This document shows positions 24,566 to 32,540 of a stretch of DNA of 33,572 nt, piece by piece. Position 1 is the first letter of the stretch. Every line of letters starts with the position of its first letter. The position numbers and the translations under genes were made by a program. This DNA is from Lachnospiraceae bacterium (GTDB lineage: Bacteria; Bacillota; Clostridia; Lachnospirales; Lachnospiraceae). The notes beneath the pieces were generated by a model. It worked only from the letters and a program-made list of their open reading frames with translations, ran no database searches and was not told where the DNA came from. The DNA is taken from the NCBI GenBank assembly GCA_009774625.1, contig VSOB01000037.1, positions 1 through 33,572 of the forward strand, read 5' to 3'.

Positions 24566-26155
24566 ATGAACGGATATTTTCAAATCATAAATGAAGAGAT
24601 GCAGACGAGTGTCATGCTATATCCGGCAACAGATGACGGAATGGAACTGGATATTACGGAAGTGGCAGATTATCTTACATTTCGGGAAATTGATTATAAT
24701 TTGTCCTCTCTTTATGCTGCCGCAAAAGAATTATCAAAAGAACCCCAAAAGGTGTTTCTGAACATGAAAAAAGGAATGCCGGAAGAGGAGATGCTGAAGG
24801 TATGGATCTCCGGGGATGCTATGTCAGCAACAGTACGGTTTTACGCACCCTCTAACGACGGGGCAGTTATGAACAAAGAAGAGATCCTCAACGATTTGAA
24901 AAGCAGGGGAGTTGTGTTCGGCGTATGCGATGAGGTGCTGGACCGCTTTCTGGCCCGGCGGCAGTATTGTAAAGATTATGAGATGGCGCTGGGACAGGAG
25001 AGAACACGGGGAGAGGATGCCAGGGTTGAGTTCCTTTTCAATACGGATCCTAAGGCCCGGCCTACTCTGCAGGAAGACGGCAGTGTGGACTTCTTTCACT
25101 TGAATACGGTCAATAACTGCAACAGCGGAGACGTTCTGGCCCGGTTGATTCCCGCCGTGCCTTCCCAGCCCGGCAGAACCGTGCGGGGAGAAGTCATTCC
25201 CGGAAGAGAAACCAAAAAAGCGCATTTGCGTTTTGGGAAAAATGTGGAGCTGTCAGAGGACGGAAATGAGCTGATTGCCAAAGTAAACGGCCATATCACG
25301 CTGGAGGGAGAGCGGGTTTCCGTTTCGGATGTGTTGTCTTTAAAGGCTGTGGACAGTTCTACCGGAAATATTGAATACTCAGGCAGTGTACAGATATCAG
25401 GCAGTGTCTGTGAGAATTATTCGGTACATGCCGGCGGTAATGTGGTGGTAGAAGGTGTTGTAGAGGGAGCAGTGATTGATGCCGGTGGTGATGTGGTCAT
25501 TGCCAGAGGCATGAATGGTATGGGAAAAGGCAGGATCAATGCCGGCGGCAATGTGATTGCCAAGTTTTTTGAAAATGCGGAAGTCAGCGCCGGCGGTTAT
25601 GTGGACACTGATTCCATTTTGCACAGCAAAGTCAGCGCTATGGATGCGGTGCATGTAGGCGGACGACGGGGATTTATTACAGGCGGATATATCTGCGCCT
25701 CCAATGGCGTCAATGTAAAAAACCTCGGTTCCAACATGGGGGCTGATACAGTGGTGGAAGTGGGCGCCAATCCCGCTCTGAAGCAACGGATACAGGAGCT
25801 GGAGGAAGGGATTGACGAGAACAATAAGCTGCTCAGGCAATTACATCCGATTTTGTCATCGGCCTCTTCTAAAATAAAAAAAGGCCAGACGCTGCCCGAT
25901 GAGCAGATTACCTATATTAAAGAATTGTATATTCTGTATCATTCGGCTAAAATAGAAATCAAAAAGGATAACCGCAAACTGGATGGATTGCAGGAAATTC
26001 TGGAGAACTGCAAACATGCCGCCGTAGCGGTGTCCGGCAATGTTTATGCAGGCACGCGTATTGTGATCGGAGATGTGTCTCTGGTGGTAAAAGGAAATGC
26101 AGGCTATTGCCGGTTCGTCCGGGAGCGGGGCGAAGTAAAAATGAAAGGAATGTAG
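24566..26155 (+). CDS. FapA (DUF342) family protein
   Basis: DUF342/FapA proteins have a right-handed beta-helix built of short Gly/Ala/Val repeats. They occur in flagellar and polarity-related operons, but their biochemical role is unsettled. The 529-aa protein has an N-terminal region (about 1-160), a central region with SGDVLARLIPAVPSQPGRTV and GEVIPGRETKKAH (about 190-220), and the beta-helix (about 255-400). The helix shows repeats such as VHAGGNVVVEGVVEGAVIDA, AGGDVVIARG, AGGNVIAKFF and AGGYVDTDSI. A coiled-coil hairpin follows (about 405-475) and a final short beta segment. No membrane helix is seen. Start ATG 24566 has GGTGGTGG upstream. It directly follows fliA. Confidence 0.88.
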   Translation: MNGYFQIINEEMQTSVMLYPATDDGMELDITEVADYLTFREIDYNLSSLYAAAKELSKEPQKVFLNMKKGMPEEEMLKVWISGDAMSATVRFYAPSNDGAVMNKEEILNDLKSRGVVFGVCDEVLDRFLARRQYCKDYEMALGQERTRGEDARVEFLFNTDPKARPTLQEDGSVDFFHLNTVNNCNSGDVLARLIPAVPSQPGRTVRGEVIPGRETKKAHLRFGKNVELSEDGNELIAKVNGHITLEGERVSVSDVLSLKAVDSSTGNIEYSGSVQISGSVCENYSVHAGGNVVVEGVVEGAVIDAGGDVVIARGMNGMGKGRINAGGNVIAKFFENAEVSAGGYVDTDSILHSKVSAMDAVHVGGRRGFITGGYICASNGVNVKNLGSNMGADTVVEVGANPALKQRIQELEEGIDENNKLLRQLHPILSSASSKIKKGQTLPDEQITYIKELYILYHSAKIEIKKDNRKLDGLQEILENCKHAAVAVSGNVYAGTRIVIGDVSLVVKGNAGYCRFVRERGEVKMKGM

Positions 26156-26190
26156 GAGTAGGAATCATAAGCAGGAAATGAGGGATTGAA

Positions 26191-26505
26191 ATGGGACTGG
26201 GACCGATTGAACTGAATGGTGTGATTTCCAGGACACAGGATTACTCTACCATCAAACAGAATGAGGACAACAGAGGAATGGTCAATCAGATGGCTTTTCA
26301 GGACAGCTTTGAAAAGGAGTTGGATGTCCGGCGTTCTCAGGTGGTTCAGAAAGATGATATCAGAAAAGAAGAAAAAAAGTTTGATGCCAGAGAAAAGGGC
26401 GAAAATGAATATCAGGGAGACGGCGGCAGACGAAGGAAAAAAGAAGAAAATCCAAATGGAAAGGTAATCGTGAAAGGACGTCAGTCCTTTGACATAAAGA
26501 TATAG
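26191..26505 (+). CDS. Uncharacterised 104-aa charged protein of the fla/che operon
   Basis: I recognise no named domain. The protein is highly charged and probably largely disordered: a short conserved-looking N-terminus (PIELNGVISRTQDYSTIKQN), a Lys/Glu/Asp-rich middle, a basic GRRRKKEEN patch, and a hydrophobic-basic end GKVIVKGRQSFDIKI. From memory, similar small proteins with this start and end occur at the same place in other clostridial motility operons, but I cannot check that here. There is no signal peptide or membrane helix. The start ATG is preceded by a weak AGGGATTG. The following gene starts two bases after the stop, indicating one operon. Confidence 0.7.
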   Translation: MGLGPIELNGVISRTQDYSTIKQNEDNRGMVNQMAFQDSFEKELDVRRSQVVQKDDIRKEEKKFDAREKGENEYQGDGGRRRKKEENPNGKVIVKGRQSFDIKI

Positions 26506-26507
26506 CT

Positions 26508-27350
26508 ATGGGAATAACAGAAATCTTACTGTTGCTTTTGGGAATCAGTGTTTTCGTAGTCAGTTTTGTAGTTCCGGAAAAAAAGGAAAAGATGAGGGAA
26601 GCCGATAAGCGGCTGAGTGAAGCGCAGATTCAAAGTATGCTGGAAGAGCAGATGAAAAGTTTGAAAATCAGAGTTTCCGATGTTGTGGAGGAAACCACTG
26701 TCTATGCGGTGGAGAAAGCAGAGCGTTCCATGGAGCGGCTTTCCAATGAGAAGATTATGGCAGTGAATGAATATTCGGATACGGTGCTGGAAGCAATTCA
26801 CAAGAATCATGAAGAAGTGGTATTTCTGTATGATATGTTGAATGAAAAGCAGCAAAGCCTGAAGGAAACAGTAGCGGATGCGGAGCGACGGACGAAAGAT
26901 GCGCTGCAGCAGCTCCGGGATGCGGAAGCGGATATACGGATAGAATCTGAGGCTATGGGGACGGAAGAGATTTTAGAACCGGCAGAACCTGAAGTGATAC
27001 CGCCGCCTTTGCCCAAGCTGACAGGGATCGAAGTCATCCGTGCAGGCAGGCCGGAGGCGGCCGGCATACTGGTGAAGACGGAAAAGCCAGTGAAAAAGTC
27101 ACCGGCAAACCCGGCGCTGCCGGCGTCAGCGGCGATATCTGAGGTTTTGCCGGCGCCGATGGAACGGGGAGCAGGGGAGATACCTGCCGTGGCCCTTTCT
27201 TTTGCCAGCTCCGGTGAGGACGGCCAAAATAACAACGAGAAAATACTTGCGCTGCACCGGGCCGGAAAATCCAATATGGCCATTGCGAAGGAACTGGGAC
27301 TGGGAATCGGGGAAGTCAAACTGGTCATTGACTTGTTCAAAGGGGTATAG
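26508..27350 (+). CDS. DUF6115/SwrB-like membrane-anchored coiled-coil protein
   Basis: The 280-aa protein has one N-terminal membrane helix (about residues 3-21, ITEILLLLLGISVFVVSFVV), a long coiled coil (about 25-140, Glu/Lys/Gln rich), and a Pro/Ala/Glu-rich linker (about 145-235). It ends in a compact helix-turn-helix-like motif, KILALHRAGKSNMAIAKELG followed by LGIGEVKLVIDLFKGV. This order matches DUF6115 proteins. Gene position (after fliA, before rpsB) and architecture match SwrB/YlxL of Bacillus, which promotes flagellar basal body maturation. Orthology is inference, since similarity is confined to short segments. The terminal motif is more likely a protein-interaction module than a DNA binder, given the membrane anchor. 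Confidence 0.72.
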   Translation: MGITEILLLLLGISVFVVSFVVPEKKEKMREADKRLSEAQIQSMLEEQMKSLKIRVSDVVEETTVYAVEKAERSMERLSNEKIMAVNEYSDTVLEAIHKNHEEVVFLYDMLNEKQQSLKETVADAERRTKDALQQLRDAEADIRIESEAMGTEEILEPAEPEVIPPPLPKLTGIEVIRAGRPEAAGILVKTEKPVKKSPANPALPASAAISEVLPAPMERGAGEIPAVALSFASSGEDGQNNNEKILALHRAGKSNMAIAKELGLGIGEVKLVIDLFKGV

Positions 27351-27356
27351 CGGAAT

Positions 27357-27971
27357 ATGAGGTTGAAATATTATTTGCGGGGGCTGGGGATCGGTATCGC
27401 GGTTACGGCGGTGCTGATGAGCGTGGCGGCAAAAGGAAAAGGGAATATGACGGATGCCCAGATCATTGCCAGAGCGAAGGAATTAGGAATGGTGGATGGT
27501 GTGCTGACAGAAATTTCCGGGACGGAAGAGGAAATCACGGATGACGGCGGACAGACGGCGGAGCCGGAGTCAGCGTTGTCAGAAACCGAAGAAGCCATAC
27601 CGGACGCAGAAAAAGCGGACGAAAATCCGGAGGAGAGACCGCAGCCTGAAACAGATACCGGGGAGCCGGACGGTCAAACCGGCGGACAGGCAGACACAGA
27701 AGCGCCTGCAGGCAGCGGAGGGATGTCAGAAGGACAGTCCCGGACCGGGCCGGAAAGTTCGTCTACGGTGATCGTAGCTATTTATCCGGGAGAAGGTTCT
27801 TTTGCAGTGAGTAGAAAACTGGCGGCGCTGGGCCTGGTGGAATCAGCCGATATTTATGATGGTTTTTTATGCCAGAACGGATATGATAAAAAGCTGTGTA
27901 CCGGAAATTATGAAATCAAAGAAGGGGCGACAGCGGAAGAGATCGCCCGGATTATTACAAGAAGTCAGTAA
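27357..27971 (+). CDS. Membrane protein with a single YceG/MltG-type LysM-like domain
   Basis: The 204-aa protein has one N-terminal membrane helix (about residues 6-25), a long Glu/Pro/Gly/Thr-rich spacer (about 45-135), and a compact C-terminal domain at about 138-204. That domain reads VIVAIYPGEGSFAVSRKLAA, then YEIKEGATAEEIARIIT. It resembles the LysM-like subdomain that precedes the catalytic part of endolytic transglycosylase MltG (YceG). The catalytic transglycosylase domain is absent, and the gene ends cleanly just before a terminator, so it is not an obvious frameshift. It may bind peptidoglycan near the flagellum. The start ATG has AGCGGAAT upstream, six bases after the previous stop. 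Confidence 0.7.
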   Translation: MRLKYYLRGLGIGIAVTAVLMSVAAKGKGNMTDAQIIARAKELGMVDGVLTEISGTEEEITDDGGQTAEPESALSETEEAIPDAEKADENPEERPQPETDTGEPDGQTGGQADTEAPAGSGGMSEGQSRTGPESSSTVIVAIYPGEGSFAVSRKLAALGLVESADIYDGFLCQNGYDKKLCTGNYEIKEGATAEEIARIITRSQ

Positions 27972-27977
27972 GTCCTT

Positions 27978-28005
27978 GAAAATCCCTCTTGCCAGAGGGA
28001 TTTTC
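27978..28005 (+). terminator. Intrinsic terminator ending the fla/che operon
   Basis: GAAAATCCCTCT (27978-27989) and AGAGGGATTTTC (27994-28005) form a perfect 12-bp stem with a four-base loop TGCC, seven bases after the stop of the LysM-like gene. The descending arm carries four T residues followed by CTTATG. It separates the motility operon from rpsB. Confidence 0.85.
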
Positions 28006-28017
28006 TTATGATAAAAT
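27989..28017 (+). promoter_or_regulatory. Predicted housekeeping promoter for rpsB-tsf
   Basis: TTGCCA (27989-27994), a 17-base spacer, then TAAAAT (28012-28017) fit a sigma-A-type promoter. The -35 box overlaps the loop and right arm of the operon terminator. Transcription would begin near 28024, leaving an untranslated leader of about 110 bases before rpsB. That leader contains short inverted repeats but no riboswitch I recognise. Confidence 0.5.
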
Positions 28018-28132
28018 TATCATGTTGTGTAAAAAACACGTGCATGGATTTGCAGCCGGTGCTTTTTCAACGCGGAAGTGGCTGACAAAGTGGAAATGGA
28101 CGGAAGAGAGAAACCAAATGGAGGTAGAAAAA

Positions 28133-28861
28133 ATGAGCGTTATTTCAATGAAACAGTTATTAGAAGCAGGTGTTCATTTCGGACATCAGACAAGAAGATG
28201 GAATCCTAAAATGGCGCCTTATATCTTTACAGAGAGAAACGGTATCCATATCATTGACCTGCAGAAGTCAGTGGGGAAGGTAGATGAAGCGTACCGTGCG
28301 GTTGCGGATATTGTGTCCCAGGGAGGGACCATCCTGTTTGTGGGAACCAAGAAACAGGCCCAGGATGCGGTAAAAGCCGAGGCGGAGCGCTGCGGTATGT
28401 TTTATGTAAATGAAAGATGGCTTGGCGGTATGCTGACCAACTTTAAAACCATTAAGAGCAGAATCGAAAGACTGAAAGCGATTGAGGTGATGTCTCAGGA
28501 TGGTACTTTTGATGTACTTCCCAAGAAGGAAGTAATCAAGTTGAAGAAAGAATGGGATAAGCTGGAAAAGAATCTGGGAGGTATCAAAGAGATGCCCAGG
28601 ATTCCGGATGCCATTTTTGTAGTAGATCCCAAAAAGGAAAAAATCTGTGTACAGGAAGCACATACATTGGGCATCACATTGATCGGTATTGGAGATACCA
28701 ACTGTGATCCGGAAGAACTGGATTATATTATACCGGGTAACGACGATGCGATCAGAGCAGTGAAACTGATTGTTTCCAAAATGGCAGATGCTGTGATCGA
28801 GGCAAATCAGGGCGAAGCGATGGATGCAGAAGTAGCAGAAGCAGCCGCAGAAGAAGCATAA
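28133..28861 (+). CDS. rpsB: 30S ribosomal protein uS2 (S2)
   Basis: S2 is a ribosomal protein of the small subunit body needed for late assembly and S1 docking. The 242-aa protein has the family signatures MKQLLEAGVHFGHQTRRWNP near the start, KQAQDAVKAEAERCGMFYVN, ERWLGGMLTNFKTIKSRIER and DAIFVVDPKKEKICVQEAHT. An Ala/Glu-rich tail ends the protein. I choose ATG 28133, with GGAGGT seven bases upstream, giving MSVISMKQ. An open frame extends 48 codons further upstream through the terminator and promoter and is not coding. It precedes tsf as in nearly all bacteria. Confidence 0.98.
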   Translation: MSVISMKQLLEAGVHFGHQTRRWNPKMAPYIFTERNGIHIIDLQKSVGKVDEAYRAVADIVSQGGTILFVGTKKQAQDAVKAEAERCGMFYVNERWLGGMLTNFKTIKSRIERLKAIEVMSQDGTFDVLPKKEVIKLKKEWDKLEKNLGGIKEMPRIPDAIFVVDPKKEKICVQEAHTLGITLIGIGDTNCDPEELDYIIPGNDDAIRAVKLIVSKMADAVIEANQGEAMDAEVAEAAAEEA

Positions 28862-28937
28862 AGGATCAATTTAAGAAGCAGAAATCAGACAGCCTGGTAT
28901 TTACAGGCATGCTATATGATATGGAGGAATGAACAAA

Positions 28938-29873
28938 ATGGCTATTTCAGCAAGCATGGTAAAAGAACTGCGTGAAATGACCGGCGCAGGTATGATGGAT
29001 TGTAAAAAAGCATTGACAGAGACAAACGGTAATATGGGAGCTGCCGTTGAGGTATTGCGGAAAAAGGGACAGGCTAAGGCAGAGACAAAGGCAAACAGGA
29101 TTGCGGCAGAAGGTCTGTGCCGGGTTATCGTAAAAGATGAAAAGACAGCGGCTGTAGTGGAAGTCAATTCCGAAACTGACTTTGTGGCAAAGAATGAAGA
29201 GTTCCAGAATTTTGTATCAGCAGTAGCAGAGCAGGCAGTTGCCTCCGATGCGCAGGATTTGGATGCTTTTCTGGCAGAAGCATGGAAGGCGGATGCTTCC
29301 AAAACCGTAAAAGAGGCGCTTTTGGATAAGGTTGCCGTAATCGGAGAAAATCTGAATATCAGAAGATTTGAAAAGGTAGTGGCAGAAAACGGCTGTGTTG
29401 TTTCCTATACACATGGCGGCGGCAGAATCGGTGTGATCGTGGAAGCGGATACAGATGTGGTAAATGATGGGGTAAAAGAGGCATTGACCAATATTGCAAT
29501 GCAGATTGCAGCACTGGCTCCCAAATACGTGTCCACAGAGGATGTATCCGAAGAATACAAGGCGCATGAAAAAGAAATTCTGATGGCGCAGATTGCAAAT
29601 GATCCCAAGATGGCAGGCAAGCCTGAAAAGGTGATTGAAGGTGCAGTAGTAGGCCGTCTCAACAAAGAGCTGAAAGAGGTATGCCTTCTGGAGCAGACTT
29701 ACGTGAAAGCCGAGGACGGCAAGCAGACTGTTGCTAAATATATTGAACAGGTTGCAAAAGAAAACAATGCAAAACTTTCAGTGAAGAGATTTGTACGTTT
29801 TGAGACCGGTGAAGGTCTTGAGAAGAAAGAGGAGAACTTCGCTGAGGAAGTGGCAAAACAGATGAATGCGTAG
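28938..29873 (+). CDS. tsf: Translation elongation factor Ts
   Basis: EF-Ts is the nucleotide exchange factor for EF-Tu. The 311-aa protein has the N-terminal UBA-like domain (SMVKELREMTGAGMMDCKKA), the ETDFVAKNEEFQNFV core segment, and a later half with VVSYTHGGGRIGVIVEADTD and the C-terminal KRFVRFETGEGLEKK. The start is ATG 28938 (MAISASMV), with GGAGG ten bases upstream. An in-frame ATG at 28929 sits only one base after that GGAGG. The gap to rpsB (76 bases) shows only a weak five-bp inverted repeat. Confidence 0.97.
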   Translation: MAISASMVKELREMTGAGMMDCKKALTETNGNMGAAVEVLRKKGQAKAETKANRIAAEGLCRVIVKDEKTAAVVEVNSETDFVAKNEEFQNFVSAVAEQAVASDAQDLDAFLAEAWKADASKTVKEALLDKVAVIGENLNIRRFEKVVAENGCVVSYTHGGGRIGVIVEADTDVVNDGVKEALTNIAMQIAALAPKYVSTEDVSEEYKAHEKEILMAQIANDPKMAGKPEKVIEGAVVGRLNKELKEVCLLEQTYVKAEDGKQTVAKYIEQVAKENNAKLSVKRFVRFETGEGLEKKEENFAEEVAKQMNA

Positions 29874-29905
29874 AAATTTGTCGAAAACAGGCGAATAGAG
29901 ACAAG

Positions 29906-29949
29906 AAAACCCTTGCAGATGGTATATAAATGCCATTTGCAGGGGTTTT
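29906..29949 (+). terminator. Intrinsic terminator after tsf
   Basis: Two 19-base arms, 29906-29924 (AAAACCCTTGCAGATGGTA) and 29931-29949 (TGCCATTTGCAGGGGTTTT), pair along their whole length if G-U pairs are allowed, with a six-base loop. The right arm ends in TTTT. It closes the rpsB-tsf unit and marks the border to AT-rich sequence. Confidence 0.82.
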
Positions 29950-29991
29950 ATGTATTGTATGAAGAGAATGAAAATGAGATTAAGAAAGAGA

Positions 29992-30020
29992 TTGTTGAGA
30001 GAGGGGAAATAAAGTATAAT
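29992..30020 (+). promoter_or_regulatory. Predicted housekeeping promoter of the GHKL-antitoxin-Fic cassette
   Basis: TTGTTG (29992-29997), a 17-base spacer and a perfect TATAAT (30015-30020) make a good sigma-A-type promoter about 70 bases ahead of the GHKL gene. It is the only clear promoter between the tsf terminator and the cassette. No operator-like palindrome is obvious beside it. Confidence 0.6.
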
Positions 30021-30091
30021 AGTTATTATAGATAGAACGAACACAGAAGATGCTGCTATATGTGATATACGTTGTTTATGGGAGAAAATAT

Positions 30092-32479
30092 ATGGATTTA
30101 CAACAACTATTGTATGATTTATATAATGCTAAAAATTCCGAAAGTGTCTATAATGTTGTTGAAAAATATTGTCTTAACAACCCGGAAAATTGGCGTCCAT
30201 ATGGAGGAAATCAAAACAATGCAGGTACTTTTGAAAACCAGCAATCTTCATCGGAAAATGCGTTAGTCGAGAAAATTACAAATTCGATTGATGCAATTTT
30301 AATGAAACAATGTTTAATCCGGGGAATTAATCCAAGGGAAAAAGAAATGTCGGATGTACCACAGGATATGTTTCAGGCAGTAGAAAATTTTTGGGGCGTC
30401 AAAGATGGAAGATGGGAAAATGTAACTGCATCTGATAGGAATGAAGTGGCACAAAATATCCAAATTATTTTGTCTTCGGACAAAAAGACGCCAAATGTTG
30501 CTGTTTTCGATAATGGAGAGGGGCAAAATCCGGCAGATTTTCCAAATACTTTTCTGTCTATTGCGCACGGAAATAAAAATGATATTCCTTTTGTACAGGG
30601 GAAATATAATTTTGGTGCAACAGGTGCTGTTGTTTTTTGTGGGGAAGTGCATCGCTACCAAATGATAATTTCCAGGCGCAGTCCAGAATTGAAGGATGGT
30701 GATGGACAGATCGGTTTTACGCTTGTACGGCGGCATATACTTACACAGCAAGAAGAACGGGAAGTTAAATTAACATGGTATGAATATCTTGTAATTAATA
30801 ATGAAATACCAAGTATAAAGCTGGATAAACTGGATTTGGGACTAAATAATAATATGCCTTTTATTTCAGGAACTGTTGTAAAAATGTTTTCCTACCAGTT
30901 GACAAGACCATCTATGGCAACGAGGGAACTTTGGCTTAAATTAAACCCCTTACTTTATGTACCGGCAATTCCTGTTCTTATATATGAAACGAGAAATTAT
31001 CGGGGGAATACGCCGACAAAGCTAATGCTTGGAAACCGTACAAGGCTTGCCTTGGATGGAAGGGAGAAAATTGAATTTAAGAAGTCGCTGATGTTGATGC
31101 TCTTTGGCAGCAAGATCCCAGTTATGGTTTATATTTTCAAACAAGAGACTTCAAAAGATGAATTTATTGATAAGAAATCGGTTATTTATATTTTAAATGG
31201 CCAGACACAGGGGGTAGAACCAAAAATCTTTATATCACAGGAAGTAGGATATCGTAATTTAAAAGATTATATGCTTGTTGCTGTAGATTGTTCTCAGATA
31301 GGAACGATTGCCCGGCAGGAATTATTTATGGCATCCCGTGACCGTCTGAAAAAAGGAAGATATTATAACGAATTGAGGAACGACATTATTTCGTTGTTGA
31401 AAAATGATCCTGATATAAGCCAGAAAGATCAGGAATATAAAGGTAAGGCATTCAAAGAGTCAAAGAAGGATAAAGATATGATAGAATCCTATTTTTCACG
31501 CTTTAAATCCAATCCCGATGTTAGGAAAATATTGTCTGGAAATAACGGTTCATTTTCGTTTTACAATAAAAAGGTATCTGCGGGAAGAAAGCAAAATAAT
31601 AACCGAAACGATAATAAACAGAAAGTAGAAAAAAAGTTGCAGCGTTATCCATCTATTTTTAAAGTAAAAGGGTTTGATGCAGATTCCAAAGAATATGTAA
31701 AAGCGATTAAAAAAGGTGGGAAAGGGCGTATTATTTTAGAAACTGATGTAGAGAATGATTTTTTAACGCGTTCCAGCGATAATGGCTTTATTGAAATAAC
31801 AACGTTAGACTATGGAGACCGTGGTGGAAGAGGAGATCATTTTGTTTTACCAAATCAGGATGCGCAAAAACTGAAAGTACAAATAGCCGGACCATATGAC
31901 GGTGAGATCCAGGTTATCGTAGAACCAAAAGACAGCACGGAAGTTGGGGAACGAATACCGTTGTCAATAAAAATGATTTCATCAGCTGGAGAACATGAAG
32001 TTATTGTTTTTATTCGGGTGGAGCAGGAAGATAATAAATCAAAAAAGGAAAAAAAGAAAACAGTTGAACAGCCTGAATTGACACTTCCTCAATTAATTCG
32101 AGTAGTGAAAGAGAATCCCTCGAAAGAAGAAAAGACATGGAAAGATCGGAAGATGAATGGGGAATCTATTGTAAATATGATGATTGCTTCTGATGGATCT
32201 GTAGACGCGATTTTTATAAATATGGATTCTAATTTAGTGAAGAAACTTCTCAATAAAAAAGGTGTGGATATCGAACGCGTGAAAAACCAGTACTTAACAT
32301 CTGTATATTCACATTCATTGATGATTTACACTACGATGTATGGATATTATGCACAGGAGGATATTGAGCTGGATAAGCATGTTGTGCAGCAAATACAAGA
32401 TGATTTGCAAAATTCCGTTGAATTTTCATTTAGATATTATGCCAGTTTATTAATGTCAGATGAAGAATTTGTAGATTGA
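30092..32479 (+). CDS. GHKL (Bergerat-fold) ATPase-domain protein, 795 aa, function unknown
   Basis: The N-terminal third carries the motifs of a GHKL ATPase (the fold of MutL, Hsp90, gyrase B and MORC). The N-box is ENALVEKITNSIDAIL (E60, N64, D67), motif I is VAVFDNGEGQNPADF (D140, G142, G144), and the lid region is QGKYNFGATGAVVF (170-183). About 70 residues separate N-box and motif I, more than usual. The middle (about 210-430) is probably a transducer-like domain. Residues about 470-520 are Lys/Asn-rich and low-complexity, about 530-655 look beta-rich, and a Lys-rich linker precedes a helical C-terminus (about 670-795). No nuclease or protease motif is evident. I chose ATG 30092 (MDLQQLLYDLYN), with GGGAGAAAA upstream, over ATG 30050. 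The gene is AT-rich relative to the motility operon and is followed by a Fic antitoxin-toxin pair. Specific family not recognised. Confidence 0.8.
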   Translation: MDLQQLLYDLYNAKNSESVYNVVEKYCLNNPENWRPYGGNQNNAGTFENQQSSSENALVEKITNSIDAILMKQCLIRGINPREKEMSDVPQDMFQAVENFWGVKDGRWENVTASDRNEVAQNIQIILSSDKKTPNVAVFDNGEGQNPADFPNTFLSIAHGNKNDIPFVQGKYNFGATGAVVFCGEVHRYQMIISRRSPELKDGDGQIGFTLVRRHILTQQEEREVKLTWYEYLVINNEIPSIKLDKLDLGLNNNMPFISGTVVKMFSYQLTRPSMATRELWLKLNPLLYVPAIPVLIYETRNYRGNTPTKLMLGNRTRLALDGREKIEFKKSLMLMLFGSKIPVMVYIFKQETSKDEFIDKKSVIYILNGQTQGVEPKIFISQEVGYRNLKDYMLVAVDCSQIGTIARQELFMASRDRLKKGRYYNELRNDIISLLKNDPDISQKDQEYKGKAFKESKKDKDMIESYFSRFKSNPDVRKILSGNNGSFSFYNKKVSAGRKQNNNRNDNKQKVEKKLQRYPSIFKVKGFDADSKEYVKAIKKGGKGRIILETDVENDFLTRSSDNGFIEITTLDYGDRGGRGDHFVLPNQDAQKLKVQIAGPYDGEIQVIVEPKDSTEVGERIPLSIKMISSAGEHEVIVFIRVEQEDNKSKKEKKKTVEQPELTLPQLIRVVKENPSKEEKTWKDRKMNGESIVNMMIASDGSVDAIFINMDSNLVKKLLNKKGVDIERVKNQYLTSVYSHSLMIYTTMYGYYAQEDIELDKHVVQQIQDDLQNSVEFSFRYYASLLMSDEEFVD

Positions 32480-32540
32480 TGGAATGGCTGTTTATCTTGT
32501 GTAACATTAAATAAGAGATATATTAAAGGAGAGATATTTT

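Noticed and set aside
26601..26608. GCCGATAA resembling a sigma-28 -10 box (also at 2178-2185)
   Set aside because: Both lie inside coding sequence and neither has a TAAA-type -35 element 15 bases upstream.
27989..28132. 48-codon N-terminal extension of ribosomal protein S2
   Set aside because: It would run through the terminator arm and the predicted promoter, and no S2 protein has such an extension; ATG 28133 has a good ribosome binding site.
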